Shown here: positions 19,132 to 27,786 of the stretch, in pieces
How positions within the stretch are numbered: position 1 is the first letter of the stretch
Layout of the letters: each line of letters starts with the position of its first letter
DNA from: Arcanobacterium_A bovis
Lineage (GTDB): Bacteria > Actinomycetota > Actinomycetes > Actinomycetales > Actinomycetaceae
NCBI RefSeq assembly: GCF_042655305.1
Contig: NZ_JBHSLR010000009.1
DNA length: 64,000 nt
Reading direction: 5' to 3' (one strand)
The notes under the pieces: model-generated
Databases searched by the model: none
Seen by the model: the letters and a program-made list of their open reading frames with translations, nothing else
Told to the model about the DNA's origin: nothing
Translations under genes and position numbers: made by a program

Positions 19132-19983
19132 ATGAGCACTGCACTGTTTTGTGGACTAACCACCATCGACGTAACCCAGCACGTGACGGAAGTTCCACAA
19201 GCTAACCAAAAGATTGTTTCGCATCAGACCCTGCTCGATGTGGGCGGACCAGCTGCAAATGCTGCTCGTACTGCCGCAGCTCTGGGCGTTCCTGCTCGTT
19301 TAGTGACGCTGCTGGGCGATACTCCCCTCGCGCGTCTCGCGCTCGAGAAGCTTTTCGCTGAGGGTATCGAGGTGATTGATCTCGCTGCAGACTCAGAGTT
19401 CCCGGTATCCACCGTTTTTGTGGACGACGCCGGAATGCGCACCGTCGTCTCACGCAATAATCCGAACCGAAAATTCCGCAATCCAGACGTTTCGATCCTT
19501 GACGACGTCGCTATTCTCGAAATAGATGGACACCTGCCACAACTGCAAAAACTATTCGCTGAACGGTGTAAAGACGCAGGAATTCCAGTTATTTTTGACG
19601 GCGGTTCTTGGAAAGCTGGCACAGACGAACTGCTACCGTTGTCCACGCATGTGATTATCTCTCAAGATTTCGTGCGTACAGATTCTACTGCCGAGCGCAC
19701 ATTCGATTATTTACGCGGCTTTGATTTCCAGCTTCTAGCGCAGTCGGCCGGCGAAGAACCAGTTCATGCGGTTGCTGGTCAGCAGGAAGTGAAGATCCAA
19801 GTGCCGCACGTGGCGGTGAAAGACACACTCGGCGCGGGCGACGTTTTGCACGGATCTTTTACTGCCTTCCTGCCGCAGGCCTCAAATCCACTCACTGCGC
19901 TGCGAGAGGCCATTGCCTTCGCAAGCAAATCGACGAAATATAGTGGCATTTTGGGCTGGCTAGAAGCCGATTCTGAGATCTGA
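19132..19983 (+). CDS. PfkB-family sugar kinase
   Basis: Probable ATP-dependent kinase of a sugar or nucleoside. The C-terminal PfkB signature DTLGAGDVLHGSF holds the catalytic aspartate, and an N-terminal GGPAANAARTAAALG block (about residues 37-51) is the sugar-binding signature. The chosen ATG gives 283 residues beginning MSTALFCG, which aligns with the start of the family fold; the frame stays open further upstream but that part has no family character. It is divergent from pheST and convergent with tsnR. The substrate cannot be assigned; no sugar transporter is adjacent. Confidence 0.85.
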   Translation: MSTALFCGLTTIDVTQHVTEVPQANQKIVSHQTLLDVGGPAANAARTAAALGVPARLVTLLGDTPLARLALEKLFAEGIEVIDLAADSEFPVSTVFVDDAGMRTVVSRNNPNRKFRNPDVSILDDVAILEIDGHLPQLQKLFAERCKDAGIPVIFDGGSWKAGTDELLPLSTHVIISQDFVRTDSTAERTFDYLRGFDFQLLAQSAGEEPVHAVAGQQEVKIQVPHVAVKDTLGAGDVLHGSFTAFLPQASNPLTALREAIAFASKSTKYSGILGWLEADSEI

Positions 19984-20009
19984 TTCGGAAATCTAAGTAT
20001 TTTTTCCTG

Positions 20010-20048
20010 CTACCGATTCTGTCTACCGACGCTGCCTACCGATTCTGC
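20010..20048. repeat. three tandem 13-base units at the tsnR 3' end
   Basis: Units at 20010-20022, 20023-20035 and 20036-20048 share the pattern CTACCGAttCTGc with one variant copy. The tsnR stop codon (20036-20038) lies in the third unit, so two copies are beyond the coding region, between two convergent genes. Confidence 0.8.
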
Positions 20049-20881
20049 GCCTGCGCAGAAGCATACACACACAGAGTGGTAGCCATAGCCACATTGAGCG
20101 ACTCGGTGTGCCCCCACATCGGCACCGACACGATGTAATCTGCCAATTCACGCTGCTCAGCCGTAAACCCGTGTGCCTCGTTACCAACGAGCCACAAAGT
20201 TTTTGCACGCAAATCGAGCCCCTCTATCACGCGACCTTCAAAATGAGCCCGCGATGCGGCGTCGGCTAGATCGTTGAGGTTATATTGCCCGCCGCCGTCG
20301 GCGAGTAGCACCGTGAAACCATGAGCACGAGCACGCGACACAACGTCGGCAAGGTGTTCATCTTCAATAATGGGAAGGTGGAACACAGAGCCCACTGACG
20401 AGCGAATCACCTTGGGATTCATGGCATCTACCGAACCGCTACCGAGGATGACGGCGTTCGCTCCCGCTGCGTCGGCAGAACGAATAATCGTTCCCACATT
20501 GCCCGGATCGGCACCGCTCACTGCCATCACGGCAAGACGCGAAGAAGCAAGTACATCGTCGAAATTCGGTTCGTCTGCAATATTGATGACGGCGAGCACT
20601 CCCTGAGCGTCAGAGCTCAGCCTGTTGCACAGCTCGTCGGTAAGTATATGCGTATATGGATCATGTTGATTAAGCAGCCGGTCAATATCGGGATGCGCGT
20701 TTAGTGCAGTTTCCGTTGCATAGACGTCCCTGATGAGCTCCGGTGAGAATTGCAATAACTCACGCACAGCTTGCGGACCTTCAACCACAGCTTGCCAATA
20801 TCGATAACGGTTAGAACGACGAAACAGCCCAAGAACTTTCTTGAGCTGTCCCGTCATTTCGTCTGTATATTTACGAGGCAT
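20036..20881 (-). CDS. TrmH/SpoU-family RNA 2'-O-methyltransferase (TsnR-like)
   Basis: SPOUT-superfamily RNA ribose methyltransferase, probably acting on rRNA. The 281-residue protein has an N-terminal substrate-binding domain (about 10-100) and the SpoU catalytic domain with the three trefoil-knot motifs: DPGNVGTIIRSADAAGA near 120-136, LWLVGNEAHGF near 228-238 and VPMWGHTESLNVAMAT near 250-265. A gene of this type next to rplT and pheS is usual in Actinobacteria; here rplT is about 3 kb away because other genes lie between. Its start overlaps the end of the upstream epimerase gene by 11 bases. The exact target nucleotide is not known. Confidence 0.88.
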   Translation of the reverse strand: MPRKYTDEMTGQLKKVLGLFRRSNRYRYWQAVVEGPQAVRELLQFSPELIRDVYATETALNAHPDIDRLLNQHDPYTHILTDELCNRLSSDAQGVLAVINIADEPNFDDVLASSRLAVMAVSGADPGNVGTIIRSADAAGANAVILGSGSVDAMNPKVIRSSVGSVFHLPIIEDEHLADVVSRARAHGFTVLLADGGGQYNLNDLADAASRAHFEGRVIEGLDLRAKTLWLVGNEAHGFTAEQRELADYIVSVPMWGHTESLNVAMATTLCVYASAQAQNR

Positions 20882-21443
20882 GTGCAGCTTTGAATTGTGC
20901 CAACGTCGGAGCGTTGAGATCCTTCTCAGAAATCTGTGAGCGATCGTTTACATCAATCGGCACTGGCCACTCGATACCGAGTTCAGGATCGAGCGGTGTG
21001 AGCGCAGATCCTGGCATGCCTGGCTTCCACTCTTTGTCGAAGAAGTAGATGTATTCCGAGTCAGCAGTCTCACCGGCTGCTTGGAAACCGTTACACACTC
21101 CGTTTGGAACGAGCACCATCACGCCCGGCTTAATCTGTACGGTTTCAACTGCGCCAAAAGTAGGCGAATCTGGACGAATATCAACATACGCTCCAAAGAC
21201 TTCGCCGGAAGCCACCGTAACGAGCTTGGTCATTGCTTCGGCGTGGAGACCACGCACTGCACCACGATGAGTCAATGTGTTATTGCACTGCTCAAACGAG
21301 GAGACGATGCCGTTTTCTTTCAGCCACGAAAAACGGAATAGCTCGCGGATTGTGCCGCGCTCGTCCGTGATTTGCTTCGGTGTGATGATCTTTAGACCAT
21401 CAATCTTGCTGTCTTTGATGCTGGCATCAATAATCTCAACCAC
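20871..21443 (-). CDS. RmlC-like dTDP-4-dehydrorhamnose 3,5-epimerase family protein
   Basis: Cupin-fold sugar-nucleotide epimerase, 190 residues. The family segment RGAVRGLHAEAMTKLV (near residues 60-75) includes the expected active-site histidine in GLHAE, followed by SGEVFGAYVDIR and NGVCNGFQA. The GLHAE-x-x-x-K form is closer to the variant RmlC branch found with RmlD than to classic RmlC. No rmlA, rmlB or rmlD is adjacent, so its pathway is not shown by context. GTG start with an AAGGAG site. It overlaps tsnR by 11 bases. Confidence 0.8.
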   Translation of the reverse strand: MVEIIDASIKDSKIDGLKIITPKQITDERGTIRELFRFSWLKENGIVSSFEQCNNTLTHRGAVRGLHAEAMTKLVTVASGEVFGAYVDIRPDSPTFGAVETVQIKPGVMVLVPNGVCNGFQAAGETADSEYIYFFDKEWKPGMPGSALTPLDPELGIEWPVPIDVNDRSQISEKDLNAPTLAQFKAAHAS

Positions 21444-21581
21444 GTTTTCTCCTTGAGTCTCGTTGTTCGCCTACAATTCTCGCACATCTAGCGGTGAGTT
21501 CCCAATGGCACACACGCGCCGTTTCAAAGGCACGCGCTCAGCTCACCGCCGGTGTACGCTCAACGTTATGCATGTACACGC

Positions 21582-22874
21582 TCAGCGTTCGCGATATTTT
21601 TTCTCGATTTCCGCAGTGATTGCTCCGGCTTTGATGAGATCACGAAGCATATAAGCCGAGGGTTTCGGTTTGCGTTCAAGATTAGTGCGATCAAGATAGA
21701 CGACGCCGAAACGCGGTTCCATTCCGTCCGACCACTCCCAGTTATCTACGAAACACCAGTGATAGTAGCGTTCAATTGGCAAATCGCTTGCCACAATTTC
21801 TTTCAAATGATCGAGGATGAAGGAGCACCGGAACTTTTCTAGACGGGAGGAATCGCCGTTGTCTGCCGTGCCATTCTCGGTGATCCAAATGGGAAGGCGG
21901 TAGCGCTGATAAAGCTCACGCGCTGCGATCACTACCCCTTGTGGGTATATTTCCCATCCTAGATCAGTTGTGGGGACGTCGGGGAATACGCCGTCGTCAA
22001 GTCCGCTAACGGCCGTACGGGAATAGTAGTTGATCCCAATGACGTCGCAGTAGCGGCCAAGCTTCACTCCCACTGGTTTGCCTAAAAATCGGCCAAATTT
22101 TCCGCTGAAAAAAGCTTCTTCAATTTCGCGATGGAACAGTTGCTCATTCACCCGCGTAAAAATTCGATGCAAAGGATTCTTCGGATTGAGCGGTGCGAAA
22201 ACACGGCGATGGTGAGCAAAACCTACCCGTGCAACGCGTTCCCCGGCGTCGATCCGTTCGTGAATCAGCTGATATGCCTGAATGTGGGCAACCGCGAGAT
22301 TGCGCAGTGTGGAGCGTAAATTCTTCCAACTCTTACCGTTAACGATCGGGCCATAATCGAATAAATACGCTTGGGTAGCGTACACATTTGGCTCGTTAAT
22401 AGTGATCCAATCGCTTACCACAGGTCCGAGGTATTCGAGCACGCGCTCAACAAACTCGATGAAATAACGGATATTTTCCTGCTTGTTAAAGGCGCCAAGT
22501 TCCTCGAACCACAATGGGTGTCCAAAATGGTGGAGTGTTACCAATGGATGAATGCCTTTGGCAATGAGGTCGTCAATTTCTTCCCGATAACGTGCCAATG
22601 CGGCGGCGTCGAACACCCTAAACTCGGGCTCAATGCGTGCCCAATCCACGCCAATACGTGCGGTTTGGAAGTTGAGATCAGCCATAAGCTGGTTATCTTC
22701 GCGCCATCTGTTCCAATGGTCTGTGGTGGGATTTGGGCTGGTGCCGTCGGCTACCTTGCCTGGTGTTTCAGCCCAAACATGCCATGTTGAACGCGGCAAA
22801 GAGCCTTCAATTTGCAATGCAGCGGAACCAGTACCGATCATCAGTTTTCCAAGTGGATACGTGTGTTTTCCCAC
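21582..22874 (-). CDS. glycoside hydrolase family 1 beta-glycosidase
   Basis: Retaining beta-glycosidase, probably hydrolysing beta-glucosides or related sugars in the cytoplasm (no signal peptide). The 430-residue protein has the acid/base glutamate in TINEP (near residue 160) and the nucleophile glutamate in ITENGT (near residue 338), both intact. N-terminal FxxGxxSAxxQxEG-type block is present as GTGSAALQIEG. GTG start with GGTGAGGAA upstream. No phosphotransferase or ABC transporter is next to it, so a phospho-beta-glucosidase role cannot be judged. It lies in the block of extra genes between rplT and tsnR. Confidence 0.9.
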   Translation of the reverse strand: MGKHTYPLGKLMIGTGSAALQIEGSLPRSTWHVWAETPGKVADGTSPNPTTDHWNRWREDNQLMADLNFQTARIGVDWARIEPEFRVFDAAALARYREEIDDLIAKGIHPLVTLHHFGHPLWFEELGAFNKQENIRYFIEFVERVLEYLGPVVSDWITINEPNVYATQAYLFDYGPIVNGKSWKNLRSTLRNLAVAHIQAYQLIHERIDAGERVARVGFAHHRRVFAPLNPKNPLHRIFTRVNEQLFHREIEEAFFSGKFGRFLGKPVGVKLGRYCDVIGINYYSRTAVSGLDDGVFPDVPTTDLGWEIYPQGVVIAARELYQRYRLPIWITENGTADNGDSSRLEKFRCSFILDHLKEIVASDLPIERYYHWCFVDNWEWSDGMEPRFGVVYLDRTNLERKPKPSAYMLRDLIKAGAITAEIEKKYRER

Positions 22875-23042
22875 GATATTTCCTCACCTATAATTCACCT
22901 AAAAGCGCGCCTTTGCGCATGTGCCATGTTCCAATGAACTTCGTTATATTGTAGCAGCTCCGAAGACGTACCGCTCGATTTTCATGGTGCATTTCGTGCG
23001 TATATGTGCACTCGCTATCGTAGATCGTTGGCCTTCGCTTTC

Positions 23043-23873
23043 CTACGACTGCGCGCGCTCAACCGCCTCACGCGTACTGCGGATCATGTCGAAACGTTTT
23101 CCGAATTCCTCTGCTATAGCAGCCGAAACAAAGCTGATGAGTGGTTCGTAATCACCGTCTATTTGTGCACGTGCAAGTGTATCGAGATAAGTTCGCCGAT
23201 CTTGATATTTGAGTGCAACTGGAGCATATTTATCAGCTACCAACATTGCGTTCATGATTGTACGTCCCGTTCGTCCGTTTCCATCGACGAAGGGATGAAT
23301 TCGTTCAAATAAAGCATGAAAAATGCAGGCTTTTACAACGCTCGGCAGTAACGATTGCTTATAGGCAAAGAGAAGATCCGCCATCTGTTCACGTATCTGA
23401 AGTGGGCTGGAAGGAACAACTTGAGATCCAGCGATCAGTGCAGCCGAGAGGCGATATGAACCCCGACTCCTCGGCTGGCAATCAAGCGCAGTTCGTTCAT
23501 GAATGTCCTTTATGAATTCTTCGTCTAATTCACGGCCTTGAGCGAAATCACGCATCGCATAATCGTATCCCTCAGCTACACCGCGAACAGCAAACATATC
23601 TGAAAGTTCTCTATCGTCTTTTGGCAAAAACTCACCCTGTAATACGAGTTGGGTTTCTTGCGGTGAAAGCGTCGATCCTTCAATGGCGGCAGAATTGCAG
23701 GTAAACCGATTAATAAAATCTTTTTCAAACGACTTATTCGCTTCGATTTCATGCTCATTACGCGCGTTAAAACACGTTGATTGTAGCTCACGTAGGGAAT
23801 CTAGTTCGTCCAGAAGCTCTCGAATATTCGAAGACATCTCAAACTGGAATGCGCCAAAGATCATTTCCTTCAT
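23043..23873 (-). CDS. Fic-domain protein with N-terminal inhibitory motif
   Basis: Probable AMP-transferase (or other nucleotidyl-transferase) of the Fic family. From the chosen ATG it has 276 residues. The catalytic loop HPFVDGNGRTGR is complete at 193-204, matching HPFxDGNGRxxR with the active histidine. An upstream SAAIEG segment at 61-66 matches the (S/T)xxxE(G/N) inhibitory helix, placing it in class II (self-inhibited) Fic proteins; no separate antitoxin gene is needed or seen. The start was chosen because AGGAGGGG lies 9 bases before it; the open frame runs 47 codons further without family character. Target protein unknown. Confidence 0.9.
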   Translation of the reverse strand: MKEMIFGAFQFEMSSNIRELLDELDSLRELQSTCFNARNEHEIEANKSFEKDFINRFTCNSAAIEGSTLSPQETQLVLQGEFLPKDDRELSDMFAVRGVAEGYDYAMRDFAQGRELDEEFIKDIHERTALDCQPRSRGSYRLSAALIAGSQVVPSSPLQIREQMADLLFAYKQSLLPSVVKACIFHALFERIHPFVDGNGRTGRTIMNAMLVADKYAPVALKYQDRRTYLDTLARAQIDGDYEPLISFVSAAIAEEFGKRFDMIRSTREAVERAQS

Positions 23874-23971
23874 GTCTTCTCCCCTCCTGAGCGTAAAAGT
23901 CCTTTTGCCGTACAGTCTACACTGCGTAGACACGAAATTTCCCTGTTCAAATGTAAATGCCCAAATACGAA

Positions 23972-24003
23972 AGTGGCTCGGAATCTTAAGATTCCGAGCC
24001 ACT
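23972..24003 (-). terminator. terminator after rplT
   Basis: A perfect 32-base palindrome (arms 23972-23987 and 23988-24003) lies 20 bases after the rplT stop, followed by TTTCGTATTT on the minus strand. It ends the infC-rpmI-rplT operon. Confidence 0.85.
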
Positions 24004-24022
24004 GTTAAAATCAAGTAACCGT

Positions 24023-24403
24023 TCAGGCTACAGGCGCATTGACGTCCTCTGGCAGAGCCTTGCGAGCCATCTCAACGATCGCAGCGAATGCTGGAGCGTC
24101 GTTCACCGCAAGCTCAGCGAGCATCCGGCGATCAACTTCAATGCCTGCAAGCTTGAGACCTTGCATGAAGCGATTGTAGGTCATGCCATTTGCGCGCGAT
24201 GCAGCATTGATACGAGCAATCCAAAGCTTGCGGAACTCGTTCTTACGCACCTTGCGATCGCGGTAGTTGTACACCATTGAGTGTGTAACTTGTTCCTTTG
24301 CCTTGCGGTAAAGGCGCGAACGCTGACCACGGTAGCCTGATGCGCGCTCAAGCGTAGTGCGACGCTTCTTCTTGGAATTTACGGCGTTCTTTACGCGTGC
24401 CAT
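24023..24403 (-). CDS. rplT: 50S ribosomal protein L20
   Basis: Large-subunit assembly protein binding 23S rRNA. The 126-residue protein has the basic N-terminal extension (ARVKNAVNSKKKRR) and the conserved segment RIWIARINAA-like (residues 60-70) of L20. Third gene of infC-rpmI-rplT, 30 bases after rpmI. ATG with AAGGAG upstream. The C-terminal tail is a few residues longer than in many homologues. Confidence 0.98.
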   Translation of the reverse strand: MARVKNAVNSKKKRRTTLERASGYRGQRSRLYRKAKEQVTHSMVYNYRDRKVRKNEFRKLWIARINAASRANGMTYNRFMQGLKLAGIEVDRRMLAELAVNDAPAFAAIVEMARKALPEDVNAPVA

Positions 24404-24433
24404 CTTCTATTTCTCCTTGTTCCTAAAGCTTCT

Positions 24434-24628
24434 TCAGCGACCCAGCAGCTTCTTGACCTGCTTCACATCTGCACGTGCTACCGGCTGGTCCGAGGACAGA
24501 CGGCGAGTGCGACGCGATGACTTGTGCTCAAGAAGGTGGCGCTTACCCGCCTGCTCACGCATGAGCTTTCCCTTGCCGGTCACGCGGAAGCGCTTCTTAG
24601 CTCCGGAGTGTGTCTTCATCTTTGGCAT
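24434..24628 (-). CDS. rpmI: 50S ribosomal protein L35
   Basis: Small basic large-subunit protein. The chosen start gives MPKMKTHSGAKKRF, the standard L35 N-terminus, and a normal length of 64 residues, with GAGGGAG about 8 bases upstream. An ATG two codons earlier (24634) is also possible but too close to the ribosome-binding site. Lies between infC and rplT. Confidence 0.97.
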   Translation of the reverse strand: MPKMKTHSGAKKRFRVTGKGKLMREQAGKRHLLEHKSSRRTRRLSSDQPVARADVKQVKKLLGR

Positions 24629-24706
24629 TTTCATGCTCCCTCTAGCTGCTCAACGCAGCAATAAGTACTCCACATGGGAGTGTGTTCGTGTTTGCTTTAC
24701 CCGAAA

Positions 24707-25372
24707 TTACTCAGCATTAGCGTCGTTAGCAGGCTCTTCTTCGACGTGCTCAGACTTACCTGCGACGCGCTCGTTATTCTTTTGAGCACGACGGGCTTCG
24801 TTCGCACGGCGGTTTTCCCGCTCTGCTTCACGACGACGGCGCTGATCCGATTTAGCTTCAGACTTACGTCGAATCGGGGCAAGTACCATAACCATCGCGC
24901 GTCCATCCACTCGTGGAGCCGATTCCACAATGCCGTTTTCTGAAGCATCTTGTGAAATTCTCTCCATCAAGCGCAGACCTTGCTCAGGTCGTGACTGCTC
25001 ACGCCCACGGAAGCGCAATTGAATCTTGACTTTGTCGCCGCCATCAAGGAATTTAAGGATTCGCTTGAGCTTGGTTTCGTAGTCGTGCTGGTCGATCTTC
25101 AACCCAATACGAATCTCTTTTAGCTGCGTATTAGCCTGATTACGACGCGCATCTCGTGCCTTCTGGGCTGCCTCATACTTGAATTTGCCGTAGTCCATCA
25201 GCTTTGCGACTGGTGGTTTGGCATCTGGGGCAACCTCTACAAGATCGAGATTAGCTTCCTGAGCGAGACGCAGCGCATTTTCAATACGAACTACTCCGAC
25301 TTGCTCGCCACCTGGACCAACAAGACGCACTTCAGGTACGTTAATTCGATCGTTGACTCTTGGCTCGTTGAT
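24707..25372 (-). CDS. infC: translation initiation factor IF-3, probable rare start codon
   Basis: Initiation factor that checks start-codon pairing and keeps 30S subunits free. The N-domain begins INEPRVNDRINVPEVRLVG, the linker contains KLMDYGKFKYE, and the C-domain follows to about residue 170; a charged 45-residue tail extends beyond the usual IF-3 end. The family start coincides with an ATC codon (25370-25372) five bases after AGAGGAG; ATT (25373-25375) is the other option. Rare starts are typical for infC because IF-3 represses its own mRNA through them. A GTG at 25405 keeps the frame open but has no ribosome-binding site. Confidence 0.93.
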   Translation of the reverse strand: MNEPRVNDRINVPEVRLVGPGGEQVGVVRIENALRLAQEANLDLVEVAPDAKPPVAKLMDYGKFKYEAAQKARDARRNQANTQLKEIRIGLKIDQHDYETKLKRILKFLDGGDKVKIQLRFRGREQSRPEQGLRLMERISQDASENGIVESAPRVDGRAMVMVLAPIRRKSEAKSDQRRRREAERENRRANEARRAQKNNERVAGKSEHVEEEPANDANAE

Positions 25373-25448
25373 AATTGCTCCTCTAACTTCGAGTGCGACG
25401 CGCACGGAGTCCAGAGGGCATACGGGGCTAACCGTATTTCCAAAACCC

Positions 25449-25509
25449 GGTTCCTAATCGAGTGGAACCCAGGTGGGATTTCTCCGCTTGCGTTCCGGCA
25501 ATCTGCCGG
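25449..25509 (-). promoter_or_regulatory. structured infC leader
   Basis: Two hairpins lie in the infC 5' region: GGTTCC/GGAACC (25449-25454 and 25464-25469) and CCGGCA/TGCCGG with a 3-base loop (25495-25500 and 25504-25509). They lie between a weak upstream promoter candidate and the start codon. A role in control of the ribosomal-protein operon is possible but not shown. Confidence 0.35.
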
Positions 25510-25643
25510 TCGGTCGGATATAACACTACCAGCACCCGCCAGATTCACCAAGAATTCCTCTGGTTTGAGCCGCTATTTTGCCGTGAGTTTCCCCACTACC
25601 GCACAGTAAACGGCGCTACCATGAACTACCTCAAAGCCGAAAA

Positions 25644-26369
25644 TCACTCGGCAGAGCGAATCGGAACAACTTCGAGCACATCAAGCCGCGAACGTACGTA
25701 ATCTATCGTCTCGATACCTTGAAGCAATACTGCGATGGCGCTTTTCACCTGCTCAGCACCAACACCAGCTGGAACGTGTAAGCGCACTTGTGCAATATTC
25801 CCCTGCTGCGCTTTTACACTCAGATTCCACGCAAAACCTGCATGCGCAATATGCTTCTCCAAATGTTCCACGATTTTTGGATCATGCCACGGGGCTATCC
25901 ATTCCATCCCCGCAGCTAACGAGATCACTGCACTGCGTCCCAAGTACATTTCGTGCTCACTCCCAGGGTCAAGCACAATCAGACCCCCTGAACGCCGCAC
26001 GGCAAGTTGCGCCAATTCCGAGCCGTACAATGGAGCCGGCCGAGCCGCAGGCGCGAACTCAGCCAATGCTTGTGCGCTGGTAAACAGTGGCGTTGCTTGC
26101 CGGCCGCCAGGAAAATCTACGAGCACGAAATCTTGAGAGTCAACACTGCGTGGATCTGGTCTTTTCTCGTGCGGCATCACCGAGCCATCGCTTGTTCGCC
26201 CTGGATGCTCGTGCGGGAAAACCGCCATAAACACCCGATCGAGACACGAGATCACTTGCTCAGCTCGAAACTCGCGATCAACACGCAAAGCTGATGCCAC
26301 AGTCTCAGCGCACGCACCGTCGTCGCCCGCGAAAGGATTGGGAGCTAATAAACGATCGATATCAGGCAA
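25644..26369 (-). CDS. SseB-like protein
   Basis: Actinobacterial SseB-family protein of unknown biochemical role, 241 residues, no membrane segment. The SseB blocks include a middle segment with PLFTSAQALAEF (near 107-118) and LIVLDPGSEHEMYLGRSAV (near 147-165), and a C-terminal domain of about 80 residues. A TTG start with AAGGATAG upstream fits the family N-terminus. The position between hisA and infC is normal in Actinobacteria. The DNA-facing strand downstream leads into the infC leader region. Confidence 0.75.
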   Translation of the reverse strand: MPDIDRLLAPNPFAGDDGACAETVASALRVDREFRAEQVISCLDRVFMAVFPHEHPGRTSDGSVMPHEKRPDPRSVDSQDFVLVDFPGGRQATPLFTSAQALAEFAPAARPAPLYGSELAQLAVRRSGGLIVLDPGSEHEMYLGRSAVISLAAGMEWIAPWHDPKIVEHLEKHIAHAGFAWNLSVKAQQGNIAQVRLHVPAGVGAEQVKSAIAVLLQGIETIDYVRSRLDVLEVVPIRSAE

Positions 26370-26374
26370 GAATA

Positions 26375-27103
26375 CTATCCTTCTGCAACAACGAGAGCTT
26401 GCTCTAACGTCATTTTCCCAGCATATAGGGCTTTTCCAACGATAGCGCCCTCCACACCCGCTTCGGTCAGTGCTCGCAAAGCGCGTAAATCATCCAAATC
26501 TGACACTCCTCCAGATGCAATCACAGGGCGATCCGTAGCCTCACAAACTCGCCGCAGTAACTCCACATTTGGCCCGCGCAACGTGCCATCTTTCTCAACG
26601 TCAGTGACGACGTAACGCGCACAGCCGGCGTCGTTGAGACGTTTGAGCACCTCCCACAGATTACCACCCTCGGACGTCCATCCGCGCGCAGCTAGCGTCT
26701 CACCACGCACATCAAGGCCGACGGCGATCTGCTCGCCATATCGCGCAATAGCGCAAGCCGTCCACTGCGGGTCTTCGAGTGCCGCGGTACCAAGATTGAC
26801 GCGCGCCGCACCGGCGTCGATAGCACGCGCAAGCGAATCGTCGTCACGGATACCACCAGATAGCTCGATATTCACTCCCTGCACATCCCGCACAATTCGT
26901 GCCAATAACTCGTGATTTGATCCACGCCCGAAAGCGGCATCGAGGTCAACCAGGTGGATCCAAGACGCTCCTGCAGCTACGAAATTTGCTACTGCTTGCG
27001 CCGGATCGCCATAGGACTCTTCCGTGCCAGCTTCCCCCTGGAGCAACCGCACAGCCTGGCCATTCACTACGTCAACGGCCGGCAGCAATTGAAGTTTTTT
27101 CAT
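26375..27103 (-). CDS. hisA: phosphoribosyl isomerase A (ProFAR isomerase)
   Basis: TIM-barrel isomerase of histidine synthesis; in Actinobacteria the PriA form often also serves tryptophan synthesis (TrpF reaction). The protein of 242 residues begins KKLQLLPAVDVVNGQAVRL with the catalytic aspartate in PAVDV and ends with the second catalytic region VTDVEKDGTLRGPN. The ATG at 27103 was chosen over an upstream one at 27154 because it matches the family N-terminus. Dual function cannot be decided by eye. Part of the his operon; sseB-like follows after 5 bases. Confidence 0.95.
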   Translation of the reverse strand: MKKLQLLPAVDVVNGQAVRLLQGEAGTEESYGDPAQAVANFVAAGASWIHLVDLDAAFGRGSNHELLARIVRDVQGVNIELSGGIRDDDSLARAIDAGAARVNLGTAALEDPQWTACAIARYGEQIAVGLDVRGETLAARGWTSEGGNLWEVLKRLNDAGCARYVVTDVEKDGTLRGPNVELLRRVCEATDRPVIASGGVSDLDDLRALRALTEAGVEGAIVGKALYAGKMTLEQALVVAEG

Positions 27104-27150
27104 GAGATTCTCACTTAGTAGTAGCCGAGTTAGTCTTTCCCAATGCCTTG

Positions 27151-27786
27151 TCACAAGGTCTTAAGCCAGTTTTCGAGCAGGTGCAAGCCAGCATCAGCGG
27201 ATTTTTCCGGATGGAATTGGGTGGCGCACAATGCACCGTTTTCCACAGCGGCCACAAAATCCCCGTAATGATTGGCATAAGACACGATCGGCGGTGCAAA
27301 AACCTCCGCTTCGTCAGCCATCTGTACTGCGGGATCGCTTTGCACCGCATAGGAATGTACGAAATAGAAGCGTTCATTCTCAATGCCAGAAAATAAGGCA
27401 GAACCATTGCCAGGACGCACCTGCGACCAGCCCATATGAGGAACCACCGGCGCGTCAAGTTTATCGACCGAACCGCGCCACTGAGCCAATCCCTCATGCA
27501 CCCCAAATTCCGTGCCGCGATCAAACATGATTTGCAAGCCCACGCAGATACCAAATACTGCCTGGCCACCGGCCAGCCGGCGCTCAATCATCCGATCAGC
27601 ACGCACAGCACGAATTTTGTTCATCACTGCCGCAAATGCACCCACACCTGGCACTACCAGCCCGTCGGCGTTCATGACCAGCTCTGGTTGAGCGGTTAGT
27701 TCAACGCTGGCACCTACATGTTCCAGTGCGCGCACCACCGAGCGCACGTTGCCAGTATCAGCATCCAACACCACAACTTTATGCAT
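27151..27786 (-). CDS. hisH: imidazole glycerol phosphate synthase, glutaminase subunit
   Basis: Class I glutamine amidotransferase supplying ammonia to HisF in histidine synthesis. The 211-residue protein has the nucleophile Cys in FGICVGLQIMF (near residue 82) and the His-Glu pair in TQFHPEKS near residue 190-197. ATG overlapping the stop of the upstream unknown gene by one base (TGATG). hisF is not in the window. Confidence 0.97.
   Translation of the reverse strand: MHKVVVLDADTGNVRSVVRALEHVGASVELTAQPELVMNADGLVVPGVGAFAAVMNKIRAVRADRMIERRLAGGQAVFGICVGLQIMFDRGTEFGVHEGLAQWRGSVDKLDAPVVPHMGWSQVRPGNGSALFSGIENERFYFVHSYAVQSDPAVQMADEAEVFAPPIVSYANHYGDFVAAVENGALCATQFHPEKSADAGLHLLENWLKTL

Noticed and set aside
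21490..21581. Dyad and imperfect direct repeats between the GH1 and epimerase genes
   Set aside because: The arms are short (6-8 bases) and far apart; they could occur by chance.
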